This document shows positions 26,198 through 36,035 of a stretch of 64,000 nucleotides of DNA, piece after piece. A program made the position numbers and the translations under genes. Source of the stretch: an uncultured Porphyromonadaceae bacterium (GTDB taxonomy: Bacteria; Bacteroidota; Bacteroidia; Bacteroidales; Muribaculaceae); NCBI GenBank assembly GCA_947573485.1, contig CANPGB010000002.1:1-64000 (forward strand), given 5' to 3'. The notes under the pieces are model-generated. The model was not told the origin of the DNA. It saw only the letters and a program-made list of their open reading frames with translations, and did not search any database. Each line of letters opens with the position of its first letter. The stretch's first letter is position 1.

Positions 26198-27964
26198 TTA
26201 TTTAATTGTCACGGGTTCCATGCGGGCCTGGATGGGATTCATGGAGCGGAGTTTATGCACGGTAGTGAGCATTTCGAGTGTCTCGGCGTCGAAATCACGG
26301 TAAGCCTTGATGCCATTGAGGCCGCCGGACTCACGGATAATACGCTCCCAAAGTTTCTCTTCGGTGCGGGGATAGCGCACTACGGCATCGCTGTCGATGT
26401 CGAGATCTTCAGCCATTGCCATAACGGCGTCGTCGAGAGAGCCCAGATAGTCGACGAGACCGAGCTCAATAGCTTTTGAGCCGACCCATACGCGGCCTTC
26501 GGCGATAGCCTTGACATCGTCCTGAGTCATGCCACGGCCTTCGGCCACACGCGAGGTGAAGAGATCATAGATGTTCTCAACGCTACGCTGCATGGCTGCG
26601 TGCTGAGCTGCGGTCATGGGCTCTACGGCCGATACGCCTGCTGCGTTGGGGTTGCTTTCGACGGTGCTGAAATTAACACCGAGCTTGCCGGTGACGAGGC
26701 CCGAGAAATCAGGAATCATACCGAACACGCCTATAGAGCCGGTGAGGGTTGTGCGGTCGGCAAAGATAGTATCGGCACCGCAGCTGATGTAGTAGCCACC
26801 CGAAGCGGCATAGTCGCCCATAGACACGTAGAAGGGTTTGCCCTTGCTCTTGAAGTACTGGAGGGCTTCCCAAATCTGCTCGGAAGCGAAAGCGCTGCCG
26901 CCGCCGGAATTCACGCGGAGCACGAGGCCCTGCACCTTGTCGTCGTCGGCGAGAGCCACGATATCGCCGGGCACAACGGCGCCCGAGATTCCCTCTTCGC
27001 CGGAGTCAACGATGTCGCCTACACAATAATATATGGCGATATGGTCTTTGGCAGAACTGAAATCGAGTTCATTGCGGGCCGAGAGATAGTCGCCGGGGGT
27101 AACGAAGCGAAGGTCTTTGTCGCTATCGATGCCTGAAATCTCTTTAAGATAGCTATCCACGGTGCGCTTATAGCGGAGACCGTCGGCAAGGCCGTCGGCG
27201 ATAAAGGTAGCCGAGGGCGAAGTTGAAATCATCTCGCCTGCCCAGCGGGTAATGGAGTCGACAGAGAGCGAGCGGTTTTCGGCGATAGTTGAAGCGGTGA
27301 AACTCCAGATAGTGTCGACGTACTGCTGCATCTGCAGGCGGGCGGGCTCGCTCATCGAGGTGAGGATATAAGGCTCGACGGCGCTCTTGAAGGTGCCAAC
27401 CTTGACAATCTGCATTTTGATGCCGAGCTTATCCATGAGGCCTTTGAAGAAAGGAGTCATCGAACCGACGCCGTGGATGTCGATGCCACCCATGGGGTTG
27501 AGGAAGAGGCTGTCGGCAGTGGTGGCGATGAGGTAATCGCCCTGGGCGTAGTTGTCGGCATAAGCTACCACGGGTTTACCCGACTGCTTGAAGTCGGCGA
27601 TAGCCTGGAGGAGTTCCTCGCGCGAGGCGGTACCCATGGCCGAACCGCCGCACTTGATGTAGAGAGCTTCGATTTTATCGTCGTCGGCAGCGAGGCGGAG
27701 CGAGCGCATGAGCTCGTCGAGAGTCGGCGTCGAGTTATCGATATTCTGAATCATGGTGAAGAAGTCCTGCTTCTGGTGGCGCTCCACTATATTGCCGCTC
27801 AAATCGAAAAAGAGGATTGACTTACTGTCAACCTTAACGGCAGAATCACCTGCGCTACCGGCGGCGGCAACCACGAGCATCATGCCCGCAACAACCACAA
27901 GAATCATCGATACCCAGATGCCGGCCACAGTGCCGAGCATAGAGACGAAAAACCTTTTTAACAT
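26198..27964 (-). CDS. sppA: Signal peptide peptidase SppA, 67 kDa type
   Basis: The 588-residue membrane-anchored serine protease degrades released signal peptides. One N-terminal transmembrane helix (about 12-35) precedes two tandem protease-like domains. The catalytic Lys193 lies in KVGTFKSAVEPY and the nucleophile Ser388 in DYAASGGYY, matching the E. coli Lys-Ser dyad arrangement. It has a perfect promoter at 28061-28092 and starts the lpxK-punA series. Confidence 0.94.
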   Translation of the reverse strand: MLKRFFVSMLGTVAGIWVSMILVVVAGMMLVVAAAGSAGDSAVKVDSKSILFFDLSGNIVERHQKQDFFTMIQNIDNSTPTLDELMRSLRLAADDDKIEALYIKCGGSAMGTASREELLQAIADFKQSGKPVVAYADNYAQGDYLIATTADSLFLNPMGGIDIHGVGSMTPFFKGLMDKLGIKMQIVKVGTFKSAVEPYILTSMSEPARLQMQQYVDTIWSFTASTIAENRSLSVDSITRWAGEMISTSPSATFIADGLADGLRYKRTVDSYLKEISGIDSDKDLRFVTPGDYLSARNELDFSSAKDHIAIYYCVGDIVDSGEEGISGAVVPGDIVALADDDKVQGLVLRVNSGGGSAFASEQIWEALQYFKSKGKPFYVSMGDYAASGGYYISCGADTIFADRTTLTGSIGVFGMIPDFSGLVTGKLGVNFSTVESNPNAAGVSAVEPMTAAQHAAMQRSVENIYDLFTSRVAEGRGMTQDDVKAIAEGRVWVGSKAIELGLVDYLGSLDDAVMAMAEDLDIDSDAVVRYPRTEEKLWERIIRESGGLNGIKAYRDFDAETLEMLTTVHKLRSMNPIQARMEPVTIK

Positions 27965-28060
27965 TGCAATCTATTGTGTGTTAGTTTGTTTGACAATTTG
28001 ATACAGACACCAAACGCCATGCTTCCGGGCCACGGAGCACAGCCGATTCGATATTTTTGA

Positions 28061-28092
28061 CAAAGTTATATAAATATTATCAATGTGACAAA
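28061..28092 (-). promoter_or_regulatory. Promoter of the sppA operon
   Basis: On the minus strand TTTG (plus 28089-28092), 20 nt and TAACTTTG (plus 28061-28068) match the consensus exactly. The leader to the ATG at 27964 is about 90 nt. Confidence 0.75.
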
Positions 28093-28113
28093 TATTTTTC
28101 AACCTTGGAGTAT

Positions 28114-28145
28114 TTTGCGTATACGGGGATTTTTCGCTAATTTTG
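28114..28145 (+). promoter_or_regulatory. Promoter of pgi
   Basis: TTTG at 28114-28117, 20 nt and TAATTTTG at 28138-28145 match the consensus exactly, 22 nt before the pgi ATG. It is back-to-back with the sppA promoter. Confidence 0.78.
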
Positions 28146-28167
28146 CACAAAATTTTATATTCAGGAA

Positions 28168-29496
28168 ATGGAAAAGATTCAAGTTGAAAACAACGGCGTG
28201 CTTTCTACAATAAGCAAAGCCGACATCGAAGCACTCAAGCCCGAAGGCGCCTCAGCGCTTGCCAAACTCATCGACGGCACCGGCGCCGGCAACGACTTCC
28301 TGGGCTGGGTAAAACTCCCCTCCTCCACCCCCGCAAGCCTCCTCGACGACATCAACGCCACCGCAGCACAGCTCCGCGACCTCTGCGAAGTGGTAGTAGC
28401 AATAGGCATCGGCGGCTCATACCTGGGCGCCAAGGCCGTTATCGAAGCCCTCTCCAACTCTTTCGCAGCCTACCGCAACGAAGGCACCAAAGTGCTTTTC
28501 GCCGGTCAGAACATAGGCGAGGATTACCTTGCCGAACTTCAGGACTACCTCGCAGGCAAGAAATTCGGTATCATCGTAATCTCGAAATCCGGCACAACCA
28601 CCGAGCCCGCAATCGCTTTCCGCATCCTCAAAGAGCAGCTTGAGAAAGAACTCGGCCGCGAGGAAGCCAACAAGCGCATTGTGGCTATCACCGATGCCAA
28701 GCGCGGCGCCCTCCGCTCGCTTGCCACCACCGAAGGCTACAAGACCTATGTTATCGACGACAACGTGGGCGGCCGCTTCTCGGTGCTCTCCCCCGTGGGC
28801 CTGCTGCCCATAGCAGTTGCCGGCTACGACATCCACGCCCTTATCAAAGGCGCCGCCGACATGGAAGCTGCTACCCTCTCGGGTGCGTGCGACGCAGCCA
28901 TGACCTACGCCCTTACCCGCAACGCTCTCTACCGCGCAGGCAAGAAGATTGAGATTCTCGTGAACTACAACCCCAAACTCCACTTCTTCGGCGAGTGGTG
29001 GAAGCAGCTCTACGGCGAAAGCGAGGGCAAGGACCACAAGGGCATTTTCCCCGCAGCTGTTGACAACACCACCGACCTTCACTCAATGGGCCAGTGGATT
29101 CAGGACGGCGAGCGCACTATATTCGAAACGGTAATCACCGTTGCCAAGGCTGAGCGCGAGCTCCGTATCCCCTTCGATGAGGCCAACCTCGACGGCCTCA
29201 ACTACATCGCCGGCAAGCGCATCGACGAAGTGAACAAAATGGCCGAGCTCGGCACCCGCATCGCCCACATCGACGGCGGCGTACCCAACCTCACCATTAC
29301 CCTCCCGGCCCTCTCGGAGTACTGCCTCGGCAGCCTCATATACTTCTTCGAGGCAGCCTGCGGCATCAGCGGCTACATCCTCGATGTGAACCCCTTCAAC
29401 CAGCCCGGTGTTGAGGACTACAAGCGCAATATGTTTGCCCTCCTCGAGAAACCCGGCTACGAGAAAGAGACCGAAGCTATCCGTGCCAAACTCTAA
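28168..29496 (+). CDS. pgi: Glucose-6-phosphate isomerase
   Basis: The 442-residue enzyme interconverts glucose-6-phosphate and fructose-6-phosphate in glycolysis. It is the short bacterial type with [24 protein letters not shown], and [17 protein letters not shown] strong promoter drives it; murI starts within its last codons, so the two are co-transcribed. Confidence 0.95.
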   Translation: MEKIQVENNGVLSTISKADIEALKPEGASALAKLIDGTGAGNDFLGWVKLPSSTPASLLDDINATAAQLRDLCEVVVAIGIGGSYLGAKAVIEALSNSFAAYRNEGTKVLFAGQNIGEDYLAELQDYLAGKKFGIIVISKSGTTTEPAIAFRILKEQLEKELGREEANKRIVAITDAKRGALRSLATTEGYKTYVIDDNVGGRFSVLSPVGLLPIAVAGYDIHALIKGAADMEAATLSGACDAAMTYALTRNALYRAGKKIEILVNYNPKLHFFGEWWKQLYGESEGKDHKGIFPAAVDNTTDLHSMGQWIQDGERTIFETVITVAKAERELRIPFDEANLDGLNYIAGKRIDEVNKMAELGTRIAHIDGGVPNLTITLPALSEYCLGSLIYFFEAACGISGYILDVNPFNQPGVEDYKRNMFALLEKPGYEKETEAIRAKL

Positions 29497-30346
29497 CACA
29501 AGTCAAGCCATACAAGCCACAGCCGGACACCCCGGCCCTATCGGGGTGTTCGACTCGGGCTACGGCGGCCTCACGGTATTGCGCTCGCTGCGGCAGGCGC
29601 TGCCTGAGGCCGACTTTATATACCTTGGCGACAACGGCCGCGCGCCCTACGGAACACGTTCGTTCGAGCTCGTATATGAATTTACCCTGCAGGCCGTTCG
29701 CTACCTTTTTGCCCGCGGCTGTCAGCTTGTGATTCTCGCCTGCAACACGGCGTCGGCCAAGGCTCTGCGCAGCATACAGCAGCGCGACCTTCCCGGCATC
29801 GACCCGGCGCGGCGTGTGCTCGGCGTGATACGCCCCACAGCCGAAGCCGTAGGCACCATTACCAAAAGCGGGGCCGTAGCTCTCGTTGGCACTCCCGGAA
29901 CGGTGGCATCGCAATCGTACGACATGGAGCTTGCCAAGCTTTACCCCTCGGTGAAACTCTACTCGCACGCCTGCCCCATGTGGGTGCCCTTGGTAGAGAA
30001 TATGGAGGCAGAAGGTCCCGGTGCCGACTACTTTGTGAAACGCGACCTCGAAGCCGTTCTCAGCAACAATCCGGCAATCGATACTCTGATTCTCGGCTGC
30101 ACCCACTACCCTCTGCTGCTCTCCAAAATACGCAAATATGCGCCAGAAGGGCTCACCGTACTGCCTCAGGGCGATATAGTGGCGGCCTCGCTGCTCGACT
30201 ATCTGCGCCGACATCCCGAAATGGATGCCATGATAACGCGTAACGGCACCACCGACTACATTACCACGGAGGCTCCCGATAAGTTCTCGGCGCTCGCTGC
30301 GGCCTTCATGGGCGAAGCTGTAACGGCTCGCCACGACTCCCTATAA
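29483..30346 (+). CDS. murI: Glutamate racemase
   Basis: MurI makes D-glutamate for peptidoglycan. From the GTG at 29483, which overlaps pgi by 14 nt, the protein is 287 residues. A longer GTG start at 29408 would overlap pgi by 89 nt and is less likely. Key residues are D24 and S25 (GVFDSGYGG) and the two catalytic cysteines C87 (LACNTASA) and C206 (LGCTHYPLL). The exact start is uncertain. Confidence 0.92.
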   Translation: MPNSNTSQAIQATAGHPGPIGVFDSGYGGLTVLRSLRQALPEADFIYLGDNGRAPYGTRSFELVYEFTLQAVRYLFARGCQLVILACNTASAKALRSIQQRDLPGIDPARRVLGVIRPTAEAVGTITKSGAVALVGTPGTVASQSYDMELAKLYPSVKLYSHACPMWVPLVENMEAEGPGADYFVKRDLEAVLSNNPAIDTLILGCTHYPLLLSKIRKYAPEGLTVLPQGDIVAASLLDYLRRHPEMDAMITRNGTTDYITTEAPDKFSALAAAFMGEAVTARHDSL

Positions 30347-30358
30347 ACACTTACTGCA

Positions 30359-30610
30359 ATGAAACACAGCTACAAGACTCACGGCACCTGCTCGTCGGCA
30401 ATAGAATTTGAAATCGACGAAGCGGGAATACTCCATAATGTGAAATTCTGCGGCGGCTGCCCCGGCAACACCACCGGCGTTGCCTGCCTCGCCTCAGGGC
30501 GACCCGCCCGCGAAATAGCCGACATGCTGCGCGGCACCGACTGCCGTGGCCGTGGCACCTCGTGTCCCGACCAGCTCGCAAAGGCTATCGACGGAGCGCT
30601 TGCTGAGTGA
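30359..30610 (+). CDS. TSCPD-domain protein (TIGR03905 type)
   Basis: The 83-residue protein carries the cysteine-rich TSCPD domain: GTCSSAIEFEID near the start, FCGGCPGNTTGV, and the terminal RGTSCPDQLAKAI. The domain also occurs at the C-terminus of vitamin B12-dependent ribonucleotide reductases; stand-alone copies have no known function. Six or more cysteines suggest metal binding. It is 12 nt after murI and ends the pgi-murI transcript. Confidence 0.85.
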   Translation: MKHSYKTHGTCSSAIEFEIDEAGILHNVKFCGGCPGNTTGVACLASGRPAREIADMLRGTDCRGRGTSCPDQLAKAIDGALAE

Positions 30611-30622
30611 TATCACTGAACA

Positions 30623-30660
30623 ACAACAGGGGCTGCACCTTTCGGTGCAGCCCCTGTTGT
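30623..30660. terminator. 17-bp hairpin between convergent TSCPD and ompH genes
   Basis: The arms 30623-30639 and 30644-30660 pair perfectly over a 4-nt loop between convergent transcription units. A T-run is absent, but position and stability make termination in both directions likely. Confidence 0.65.
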
Positions 30661-30679
30661 ATATCGTCGGCGAAAGAGA

Positions 30680-31186
30680 TTATTTAAGGCCGAGTTTAGT
30701 TTTTACCTGAGCGGTGACATCGATAACGTCGGTGCCCTGGTAGAGGAGCATCGAGGGCTCGTTGGGGAAGATGAAGGTGAAGTTGCCTTCGGCGCCTACA
30801 GATTTAACAGCGTCGTTCATCTGTGCCTGGATAGGAGCCATGAGGCTCTGCTGGAGGTTCATGAGGTCCTGCTGAGCTTTGTTGCGGTACTGCTCAACGG
30901 TTTTGTATTTTTCTTCGATTTCCTGGCGACGACGCTCTTTGATAGTTTCGAGAGTGTTGGGGTCGTTGGCCACTTTCTGAAATTCCACATAGAGGGTATT
31001 AACCTCGTCCATGATTTTCTGAATTTCACCTTCGAGCTGCTTCGAGGTGGTTTCGAGCTGAGTCTGCATCTCGGCAGCCTGAGGCATGGCAGAGAAGATA
31101 GCTTCAAGGTCTACAACGCCGAATTTCTGCGCCATACCGCTGAAAGGAATAGCGAGCACAAGGGCGAGAAGGATTTTTTTGAGCAT
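30680..31186 (-). CDS. OmpH/Skp-family periplasmic chaperone, copy 2
   Basis: The 168-residue protein has a signal peptide (about 1-19, ending GMAQ) and the Skp/OmpH pattern: KFGVVDLEAIF near the mature N-terminus, then two long charged helices forming a coiled coil. Skp holds unfolded outer-membrane proteins on the way to BamA. It is the last gene of the bamA operon, paired with a second OmpH gene 66 nt upstream. Confidence 0.9.
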   Translation of the reverse strand: MLKKILLALVLAIPFSGMAQKFGVVDLEAIFSAMPQAAEMQTQLETTSKQLEGEIQKIMDEVNTLYVEFQKVANDPNTLETIKERRRQEIEEKYKTVEQYRNKAQQDLMNLQQSLMAPIQAQMNDAVKSVGAEGNFTFIFPNEPSMLLYQGTDVIDVTAQVKTKLGLK

Positions 31187-31252
31187 GATTTTAAATCGTG
31201 TTATGTTGATATTATTTATTTACGGATTAACTGTAATGCAAAATTAAGTAAA

Positions 31253-31768
31253 TTAATTGGAATATCCCAATTTTGCGAGAACTTCGTTGCTGATGTCGAT
31301 ACGCGGCGAAGCGTAAACGATGTCGGCCGATGAGGCGCGGTCGAATACGGTCTGATAGCCTCGTTCTTCGGCCACTTTCTTCACGGCGTTATAAACGTCG
31401 TCCTGAATAGGTTTGAGGAGGGTCTGACGCTTCTGGTAAAGCTCTCCCTCGGGGCCGAAGTATTTGTAGCGGAGCTCGGTGGCGGCTTTTTCCTTTGCCA
31501 CGATTTCGGCCTCGCGTGCTTTTACCTGTTCGTCGGTGAGGAACACTTTATCGGAGAGATAGTTGTTATACATAGTCTCGGCTTCTTTTCCGACGGCCTC
31601 CACTTCTTTCTGCCAGCGCTGCGAGAGCTGGTTGAGCTGCTCGTTGGCCATTTCGTAGGCGGGTACGTTGCGGAAGATGTACTCCATGTCGACGAGGGCG
31701 AACTTCTGAGCCGAGGCTGCCAGCGTGGCAACCAGACCGAGAAAAAGGGCGATTGCTATTTTTTTCAT
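31253..31768 (-). CDS. OmpH/Skp-family periplasmic chaperone, copy 1
   Basis: The 171-residue protein is a paralogue of the following gene. The start at 31768 gives a proper signal peptide (MKKIAIALFLGLVATLAASAQ). The mature part begins KFALVDMEYIFRNVPAYEMA and continues as a coiled coil. Position right after bamA supports a role in outer-membrane protein delivery. The two copies differ clearly in sequence, so they may bind different clients. Confidence 0.9.
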   Translation of the reverse strand: MKKIAIALFLGLVATLAASAQKFALVDMEYIFRNVPAYEMANEQLNQLSQRWQKEVEAVGKEAETMYNNYLSDKVFLTDEQVKAREAEIVAKEKAATELRYKYFGPEGELYQKRQTLLKPIQDDVYNAVKKVAEERGYQTVFDRASSADIVYASPRIDISNEVLAKLGYSN

Positions 31769-31821
31769 AATAATCTGTTTTAGGTGTATATAACTATAAG
31801 ACACTCCTGCGGCAAAAAGGT

Positions 31822-34458
31822 TTAGAATTCCTGACCGAGAATGAAGTGGAAGTGGCTTCCGCCGCGCTCGCCGTTGACTTTGTCGAAGCCATAAGCCCAG
31901 TCGATACCCATGAGGCCTACCATAGGCAGCTGGATGCGGACACCGACACCGGCCGAACGTTTGAGCGAGAAGGGGTTGAACTCGCTTACTGAGGTCCAGG
32001 CGTTACCGGCTTCGACGAAGCTGAGTGCATAGATAGTGGTCGACTGCTGGAGCATGAGGGGGAAGTGAAGCTCGAGGCCCATGCGGGTGTAAGCGTAGCC
32101 GTCGCTGCGCCAGGGAGTGAGTGAGCCGTTGTCGTAACCGCGGAGGGCTATGGTCTCGGTTGCATAGGTGTAGGAGCCCGACATGCCGTCGCCACCGACG
32201 TAGAATGTCTCGAAGGGAGTCTTGAGGTACTTGTTATAGCTGCCGATAAGACCGAAGTCGAAGCGGGTCATGAGGACGGGCGTCCACTGGGGGTTGCTCG
32301 ACAGCGGAGTGTAGGTGCGCGATTTGAAGCGGAGTTTCCAATATTCAATCCACTGGTAGAGCTGCTTCTTGGCTTCCTGTGTCTGCGACTCGGAGAGAGC
32401 CTTCCAGTCGCGCTTGCCGGTGAAGAGCTCGGCAGGAGGTGTAATCTGGAGGTTGAGCGAGAACATGGAGCCTTTACGGGTGAAGATAGGATTGTCGATA
32501 GAGTTACGTGCGAGAGTAAGGCCGAGCACGATAGCGTTCGACGTACCGTTGTTCATATAGTAGAGGTAGTCCCAGTTCTTGAGGTAATACCAGTTGTAGC
32601 CAAGTTCGGCGGTGAAAGTAAACCAGTCGTCGGGCCACTTGAGGCGCTTGCCGAAGCCCACGTTGACGCCCACAAGCTGGAGCACCTTATTGGGGTCGAG
32701 CGAGTTCTCGTAGCTGCTCTGGTAGTAGTCGTTGTAACCGTAGTTGTAGCTGCCGGGGTAGTAGCCGAGACCCGAGCCCCAGAGCGAGGAGTTTGCCCAC
32801 GAGCGGTTGTAGAACGAAGAGTTCACACCCGTCTGGCGGCTGTAGTAAGCCGATACGGAGAGCGAGTTGGGTCGCTTGCCGCCGAACCAGGGGTCGAGGA
32901 ACGAGATAGCGTAGCTCTGGTAGTAGCGGGCGTTGGTCTGCGCGCTTATAGAGAATGTCTGACCTTCGCCCTGGGGTATGATACCGCGGTAGGTGCTGGG
33001 GTAGAAGAGGTTCTTGATAGAGAAGTTCGAGAATTTGAGCTGAAGTTTACCGATGATACCTGTCTGACCCCAACCGAGCGAGAACTCGACCTGGTCGTTG
33101 TTCTTTGTCTCGAGGTTGAATACGATGTCAACGGTACCGTTTTCTTCGTTAGGCTGCGGCTGCACGTCCATTGTCTCGGGGTTGAAGTGACCGGTCTGGG
33201 CGATTTCGCGTGCCGAGCGCATGAGGTCGCTCTTGCTGAAGAGGTCGCCGGGGCGCACGTGGAGCTCACGACGGATAACTTTCTCGTAGAGGCGGTCGTT
33301 ACCGTTGATAACCACGTTGTTGATACGCGCCTGCGGGCCTTCCATCATACGCATTTCAAGAGAGATAGAGTCGCCCTCAACCTCGCTCTCGATAGTCACG
33401 AGCTGGTAGAAGAGGTAACCACGGTCCATGTAGAGGTTAGCCACGGCATCGTCGTCGTCGGTAAGGCGCTTCTTCATGAGTTTCTGGTTGTAGACATCGC
33501 CGGGCTTCATGCCGAGGAAGTCGTCGAGCACCTCGGTGCCGTAGAGCGTATTACCTACCCACGAGATGTCTTTGATGAAGTACTGGCGGCCTTCATCGAC
33601 GGTAATGTGTACGTCGACGGTGTTGTCGTCGTAGGGCACTACGCTGTCGGCCACGATGCGTGCGTCGCGGTAGCCTTTCTCGTTATATTTCTCGAGAATA
33701 CGGTTGAGGTCGTCCTCATAGTCGTTTTCGACGAATTTCTTCTGGCTGAAGATTTTGAGGAGGTCCATTTTCTCGTTTGTTTTCTTCATAGTGCGCTTGA
33801 TAGCACCGTCGGAGAGCACTTCGTTGCCATCGATGTAAATCTTGTGCACCTTCACTTTATTGTGCTTGTCGATAACGATGTCGACTATCTCCTCGTCTTT
33901 GTTGGATAGGTCCTCGCGGAGGTTGATGCGCACGGTGGCGTTGCCGAAACCTTTATCCTTGTAGTATTTTTCTACGATAGCCTCGGCGCGGTTCACCATG
34001 TTACGGGTGATCGAGTTGCCTTTCTGCAGCTGGAGGCGCTCCTGGAGGTCTTTAATCTCGCCTTTCTTGGCACCGATGTAGTTTACCGAGCTTATGCGCG
34101 GCTGAGTGCGGAGAATAATCTTGAGCCAAGCCTTGTCGCCTGCCGTTTTCTCGAGCTCGATACGCGCCTGAGCGAAGAGTGTCTGGCGCATGAGGCGCTT
34201 TACGGCGTTGGTGATGTCGTCGCCGGGGATTGACACGCGGTCGCCTTCTTTAATGCCGGCGTAACCGAGAATAAGGTAATCGTCGTAGTTCGGCGCTCCC
34301 TCGATAGTGATACCTGCAATTTCGTAGGTGTTTGGCATCGACGTGTAAAGCACCGGCGGAGCATATACAGTGTCGGCCGGAGCCTGTGCCGCCGCACGCG
34401 CGCAGGGCATAATCGCTGATAAGAGGACTACGAGGAAAAGGTTTATAGTTGAGCGCAT
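31822..34458 (-). CDS. bamA: Outer membrane protein assembly factor BamA
   Basis: BamA is the Omp85 core of the outer-membrane beta-barrel insertion machine. The 878 residues contain a signal peptide (about 1-24), five POTRA repeats (to about 430) and a 16-strand barrel ending FHFILGQEF with a terminal Phe. The barrel is rich in Tyr and Asn. The gene is flanked by uppS upstream and two Skp-like genes downstream, the usual Bacteroidales arrangement. Confidence 0.94.
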   Translation of the reverse strand: MRSTINLFLVVLLSAIMPCARAAAQAPADTVYAPPVLYTSMPNTYEIAGITIEGAPNYDDYLILGYAGIKEGDRVSIPGDDITNAVKRLMRQTLFAQARIELEKTAGDKAWLKIILRTQPRISSVNYIGAKKGEIKDLQERLQLQKGNSITRNMVNRAEAIVEKYYKDKGFGNATVRINLREDLSNKDEEIVDIVIDKHNKVKVHKIYIDGNEVLSDGAIKRTMKKTNEKMDLLKIFSQKKFVENDYEDDLNRILEKYNEKGYRDARIVADSVVPYDDNTVDVHITVDEGRQYFIKDISWVGNTLYGTEVLDDFLGMKPGDVYNQKLMKKRLTDDDDAVANLYMDRGYLFYQLVTIESEVEGDSISLEMRMMEGPQARINNVVINGNDRLYEKVIRRELHVRPGDLFSKSDLMRSAREIAQTGHFNPETMDVQPQPNEENGTVDIVFNLETKNNDQVEFSLGWGQTGIIGKLQLKFSNFSIKNLFYPSTYRGIIPQGEGQTFSISAQTNARYYQSYAISFLDPWFGGKRPNSLSVSAYYSRQTGVNSSFYNRSWANSSLWGSGLGYYPGSYNYGYNDYYQSSYENSLDPNKVLQLVGVNVGFGKRLKWPDDWFTFTAELGYNWYYLKNWDYLYYMNNGTSNAIVLGLTLARNSIDNPIFTRKGSMFSLNLQITPPAELFTGKRDWKALSESQTQEAKKQLYQWIEYWKLRFKSRTYTPLSSNPQWTPVLMTRFDFGLIGSYNKYLKTPFETFYVGGDGMSGSYTYATETIALRGYDNGSLTPWRSDGYAYTRMGLELHFPLMLQQSTTIYALSFVEAGNAWTSVSEFNPFSLKRSAGVGVRIQLPMVGLMGIDWAYGFDKVNGERGGSHFHFILGQEF

Positions 34459-34538
34459 AATTTACTGATGAGCTATCTTTTGCAAGAGTGTGGATTGGGG
34501 AAAACGGTGTTTGAGGACTTTATGTGGAGGAAAGCTTG

Positions 34539-35285
34539 TCAGGAGCCTTCCACCTGATCGCCGGTGAGGCCGAAGCGCCTCTGGCGGGCCTGAAACTGTA
34601 TGATATGTGATTTGAAATCGTCGGCAGAATAGTCGGGCCAATAGGTGGGGGTCACCATAAGCTCGGTATAGGCTATCTGATAGAGGAGGAAGTTGCTCAC
34701 GCGCATATCGCCCCCGGTGCGGATGAGGAGATCGGGGTCGGGGATTCCGGCGGTGGTGAGAGATCCGGCAAAGTCGCTCTCGGTGATAGCGTCGGGCGCA
34801 ATTTCGCCTGCGGCAGCTTTAGCGGCAAGGCTCCGCACGGCTTCGAGAATCTCCCAGCGCGAGGAGTAGCTGAGGGCGAGCACGAGGGTAAGGCCTGTGC
34901 AGTGCGAGGTATCGGCGATGCACTTGCCGAGGCGCTCGCGTGCGAAGAGGGGCATGCGCGAAAGGTCGCCGATGGCGGTGAGTCGCACATTATTCTTTAT
35001 AAGGTCGGGGGTCTCACGCTCGATTGCGGTAACAATAAGAGTCATGAGGGCATCGACTTCTTCTTTGGGGCGGTTCCAGTTCTCGGTAGAGAAAGTGTAA
35101 AGGGTGAGGAATCTGATACCAATCTCTGAAGCCGCTTCGGTAATGCGGCGCACAGTCTTCACGCCCTCGACGTGCCCTTCGGGGCGCTCGAGGCCACGGG
35201 CCTGGGCCCAGCGGCCGTTGCCATCCATAATAATGGCCACGTGAGCGGGGAGTCGCGAAGAATCGATATGTGCGTTTTCGGTCAT
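34539..35285 (-). CDS. uppS: Isoprenyl transferase (undecaprenyl diphosphate synthase)
   Basis: The 248-residue cis-prenyltransferase builds the C55 lipid carrier for peptidoglycan and surface glycans. The catalytic D21 sits in AIIMDGNGRWAQARG; later motifs LTLYTFSTENWNRP and LIRTGGDMRVSNFLLYQIAYTEL are typical. It lies between the DUF6089 gene (9 nt) and bamA (80 nt). Confidence 0.95.
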   Translation of the reverse strand: MTENAHIDSSRLPAHVAIIMDGNGRWAQARGLERPEGHVEGVKTVRRITEAASEIGIRFLTLYTFSTENWNRPKEEVDALMTLIVTAIERETPDLIKNNVRLTAIGDLSRMPLFARERLGKCIADTSHCTGLTLVLALSYSSRWEILEAVRSLAAKAAAGEIAPDAITESDFAGSLTTAGIPDPDLLIRTGGDMRVSNFLLYQIAYTELMVTPTYWPDYSADDFKSHIIQFQARQRRFGLTGDQVEGS

Positions 35286-35294
35286 AGTGCTTTA

Positions 35295-36002
35295 TTAATC
35301 GACGTAATGACAGGTTTCGCAGCGCTTACCGAACTCATAGCTTATGCCTATTGTGAGTCGCGAATACCAGTCGGTGTTCTTGTAGAACGCTGTTTCAATT
35401 TGGTTTAGGTCGGCAAGGTCGGGCCCGTCGAAGTGGTCGTTGAAGGCCTTTGTCATGGTAAACTCCACGCCAAGGTTCCAACGCTCGCTGAGCTTGAATT
35501 TCACACCCAAGCCCATGGGGATTGTGGGCGCCACATAGGTGTTGCCTGCCGATGATGCCATGGCAAAGCCCACGCCTAACGTGAGGTAGGGGCTCCAACG
35601 GCGCAAACGCTTGTAGGTTTCGCCTATGCCATAGGCAAAGAAGTTGAACTCGCCACGGGCACTGAGCTCGTAGATCTGCGAGGAGAAAGAGTATTGTGCA
35701 AGAGAGGGAAGGACGTTGGCCATACCCTCGGTTGAGCCGCTGAGGCCGAAGGTTGAGAACACTCCGCGCACAGCCCAACGGGTATCGCCGTTGTAGCGGA
35801 ACGAAAGTTCGCCGTCGAAGCCGGGCTTCTTGAATATGTTTGAGCCGTTGGCCTCTCCTATATATCCGCTCATACCTAACTGGGCACCGATGTCGAATTT
35901 ATACGGAGCCGACTGGCTCATTGCTGTTCCGCACGCACATAGAGCAAGCCCCGCGGCAATTGCGCGGAAGCTGGCGGTTGGCTGTGCTGAGCGGAGTGAC
36001 AT
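35295..36002 (-). CDS. DUF6089 outer-membrane beta-barrel protein
   Basis: The 235-residue protein has a signal peptide (about 1-29, ending AMSQ) followed by repeated amphipathic beta segments (KFDIGAQLGMSGYIGEAN, YLTLGVGFAM), typical of a small OmpW/OmpA-like barrel. DUF6089 proteins are restricted to Bacteroidetes and commonly precede uppS-bamA, suggesting a link with outer-membrane assembly; function is unproven. Two cysteines near the C-terminus (KRCETCHY) are unusual for a barrel and could form a disulfide. Confidence 0.83.
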   Translation of the reverse strand: MSLRSAQPTASFRAIAAGLALCACGTAMSQSAPYKFDIGAQLGMSGYIGEANGSNIFKKPGFDGELSFRYNGDTRWAVRGVFSTFGLSGSTEGMANVLPSLAQYSFSSQIYELSARGEFNFFAYGIGETYKRLRRWSPYLTLGVGFAMASSAGNTYVAPTIPMGLGVKFKLSERWNLGVEFTMTKAFNDHFDGPDLADLNQIETAFYKNTDWYSRLTIGISYEFGKRCETCHYVD

Positions 36003-36035
36003 AGATTCGGAGTTAAAAAACTGCAGCCAGGGCTT